Assembly (NCBI GenBank): GCA_938028645.1
Contig: CALIMD010000274.1
Coordinates: 1-6,075 of the forward strand
Source: an uncultured Alphaproteobacteria bacterium
Lineage (GTDB): Bacteria; Pseudomonadota; Alphaproteobacteria; Thalassobaculales; Thalassobaculaceae
Length of the DNA: 6,075 bases
Direction of reading: 5' to 3'
The stretch's first letter is position 1, and each line of letters begins with the position of its first letter. The position numbers and the translations under genes were made by a program. Below are positions 5,945-6,075 of the stretch, piece by piece. The notes under the pieces are model-generated. The model did not search any database. It was not told the origin of the DNA and saw only the letters and a list, made by a program, of their open reading frames with translations.

Positions 5945-6055
5945 CATAATACACTAATTAAAAAACCGTGTGATTAAAATTCCATGTCTCACCAGCTGAA
6001 CCTGAGTGTTCTGTGTCATTCAGTCAGTAACAGCTTGAAGAAGCGAGGAGGAAAA

Positions 6056-6075
6056 ATGATAAAAGGCTTACATCA
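6056..6075 (+). CDS. Start of a plus-strand gene, possibly VOC/glyoxalase-fold protein (cut by right edge)
   Basis: Six full codons read MIKGLH, and the split seventh codon (CA) must be His or Gln. GAGGAGG (6045-6051) lies four bases before the ATG, a near-consensus ribosome-binding site, which makes a real gene start likely. Proteins of the vicinal oxygen chelate superfamily (glyoxalases, extradiol dioxygenases, methylmalonyl-CoA epimerases) often begin with M-I-x-G-L-H-H, the second His or first His being a metal ligand. Six residues cannot prove this. A VOC enzyme divergent from a 2-keto-4-pentenoate hydratase-type gene would make sense in ring cleavage, but that is inference. Confidence 0.45.

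Overview
The window looks like a stretch of bacterial chromosome carrying small-molecule catabolism genes, probably from an AT-rich (judged by eye) member of the Pseudomonadota and most likely a marine-type Alphaproteobacterium. This placement is inference. It rests on the tandem-UspA protein, the short DksA/TraR-type zinc-finger protein and the mix of enolase-superfamily, TauD/TfdA, SDR and 2-keto-4-pentenoate hydratase genes. There are no rRNA or tRNA genes, insertion sequences, phage genes or CRISPR repeats.

Layout, left to right: (1) the N-terminal 111 codons of a mandelate racemase/muconate lactonizing enzyme-type protein on the minus strand, cut by the left edge; (2) a 126-bp divergent promoter region; (3) a plus-strand carboxymuconolactone decarboxylase/AhpD-like gene; (4) a six-gene minus-strand run, in transcription order hydratase (5885) > DUF547 exported protein (5040) > tandem universal stress protein (4098) > SDR dehydrogenase (3152) > TauD/TfdA dioxygenase (2370) > DksA/TraR-like zinc-finger protein (1410); (5) a 170-bp divergent region; (6) the first six codons of a plus-strand gene with a very strong ribosome-binding site, whose start (MIKGLH) resembles VOC/glyoxalase-fold proteins.

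Only the SDR and dioxygenase genes are tightly coupled (14-bp gap), and they are the clearest two-gene operon. The other gaps on that strand are 53 to 130 bp. Two of them hold dyad symmetries that look like operators or mRNA hairpins: a near-perfect 21-bp palindrome just upstream of the universal stress gene and two abutting dyads upstream of the SDR gene. A further 7-bp inverted repeat lies in the divergent region upstream of the hydratase.

Functionally, an enolase-superfamily enzyme, a CMD-fold protein, an Fe(II)/2-oxoglutarate dioxygenase, an NAD-type dehydrogenase, a 2-hydroxydienoate hydratase-type enzyme and a possible VOC protein would suit breakdown of organic acids or of aromatic or aryloxy compounds. 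No substrate can be assigned, and the genes need not form one pathway. I do not see a clearly new biological system. The items most worth a second look are the USP-upstream palindrome, the SDR-upstream dyads and key-position substitutions in the DUF547, UspA and SDR proteins.
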